Origin: DATATB01 sp036268995
GTDB taxonomy: Bacteria; Planctomycetota; Planctomycetia; Pirellulales; PNKZ01
Reading direction: 5' to 3'
Assembly: GCA_036268995.1 (NCBI GenBank)
Contig: DATATB010000193.1
Span: forward strand, 1-43,727
Length of the DNA: 43,727 nt
Shown here: positions 43,635 through 43,727 of the stretch, piece after piece
Layout of the letters: every line of letters starts with the position of its first letter
Numbering within the stretch: the stretch's first letter is position 1
Translations under genes and position numbers: made by a program
Notes under the pieces: model-generated
Told to the model about the DNA's origin: nothing
Seen by the model: the letters and a program-made list of their open reading frames with translations, nothing else
Database searches by the model: none

Positions 43635-43727
43635 TTGCCAAGTTGATGATACAACGCCAATTCGATGGTTTCGTACTCGCGAAAGCCGTACGACTTTCTC
43701 ATGGTCAGTTTGGCTTTGTTATTGAAA
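43598..43727 (-). mobile_element. Transposase C-terminus (ISL3-like), cut by window edge
   Basis: The last 43 codons before TGA 43598-43600 read FNNKAKLTMRKSYGFREYET then a short helical stretch, LALYHQLGNLPQPE and THRFC. The NNKAKLTMRKSYGFR pattern is typical of the end of DDE transposases of the ISL3 type. The rest lies beyond the right edge, so completeness and the terminal inverted repeat cannot be judged. The stop is followed by a rho-independent terminator and then by the heptamer repeat that abuts the aldehyde dehydrogenase. Confidence 0.65.

Overview
The window looks like chromosomal DNA of a planctomycete, probably from the Pirellulales side of the phylum. It is GC-rich and densely coded on both strands. 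It carries a DUF1501 protein with a Tat signal, a Gfo/Idh/MocA oxidoreductase with a Tat signal, a secreted PQQ-propeller protein containing an EF-hand, EF-hands fused to a membrane-fusion protein, a PPi-type phosphofructokinase, and many short palindromic repeats between genes. This assignment is inference from gene content; no rRNA gene is present.

Layout. 1-9.9 kb: a TPR protein cut by the left edge, a secreted DUF4185-like protein, a TolC-like / HlyD-like / FtsX-like export cluster with no ATPase gene beside it, and a DUF72 protein. 10.1-13.1 kb: a TIR-domain membrane protein, and a PQQ-propeller gene whose 5' end is partly duplicated on the far side of the TIR gene. 13.2-17.7 kb: M28 peptidase, accB-accC, and phosphofructokinase. 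17.7-20.9 kb (minus strand): hisD-hisC-hisB. 21.3-26.1 kb: rpmI-rplT-pheS-pheT and a Nif3-like gene. 26.4-30.5 kb: a DPM1-like glycosyltransferase overlapping a distantly BshC-like gene, then a GNAT-like gene. 30.5-35.5 kb: DUF1501, a small unknown gene, tRNA-Leu(UAG), tsaC/sua5, and a topoisomerase VI A subunit with no B subunit nearby. 35.5-37.3 kb: a repeat-rich stretch almost without genes. 37.3-39.9 kb: a visibly less GC-rich island on the minus strand with a protein kinase, a 99-aa unknown protein and a dCTP-deaminase-like protein. 40.2-43.7 kb: a Gfo/Idh/MocA oxidoreductase, an aldehyde dehydrogenase and the 3' end of a transposase.

How the genes fit together. Housekeeping blocks (fatty-acid precursor supply, histidine synthesis, Phe-tRNA charging with ribosomal proteins L35/L20, and t6A tRNA modification) are broken up by accessory genes. 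The best candidates for something new are the low-GC kinase / unknown / dCTP-deaminase-like island with a hairpin-rich 440-nt spacer, the membrane TIR protein bracketed by a partial gene duplication, the orphan Topo VI-A gene beside a repeat graveyard, and several families of palindromic elements, two of them built from 7-bp units. No CRISPR array was seen. All functional calls come from reading motifs by eye, without database searches.
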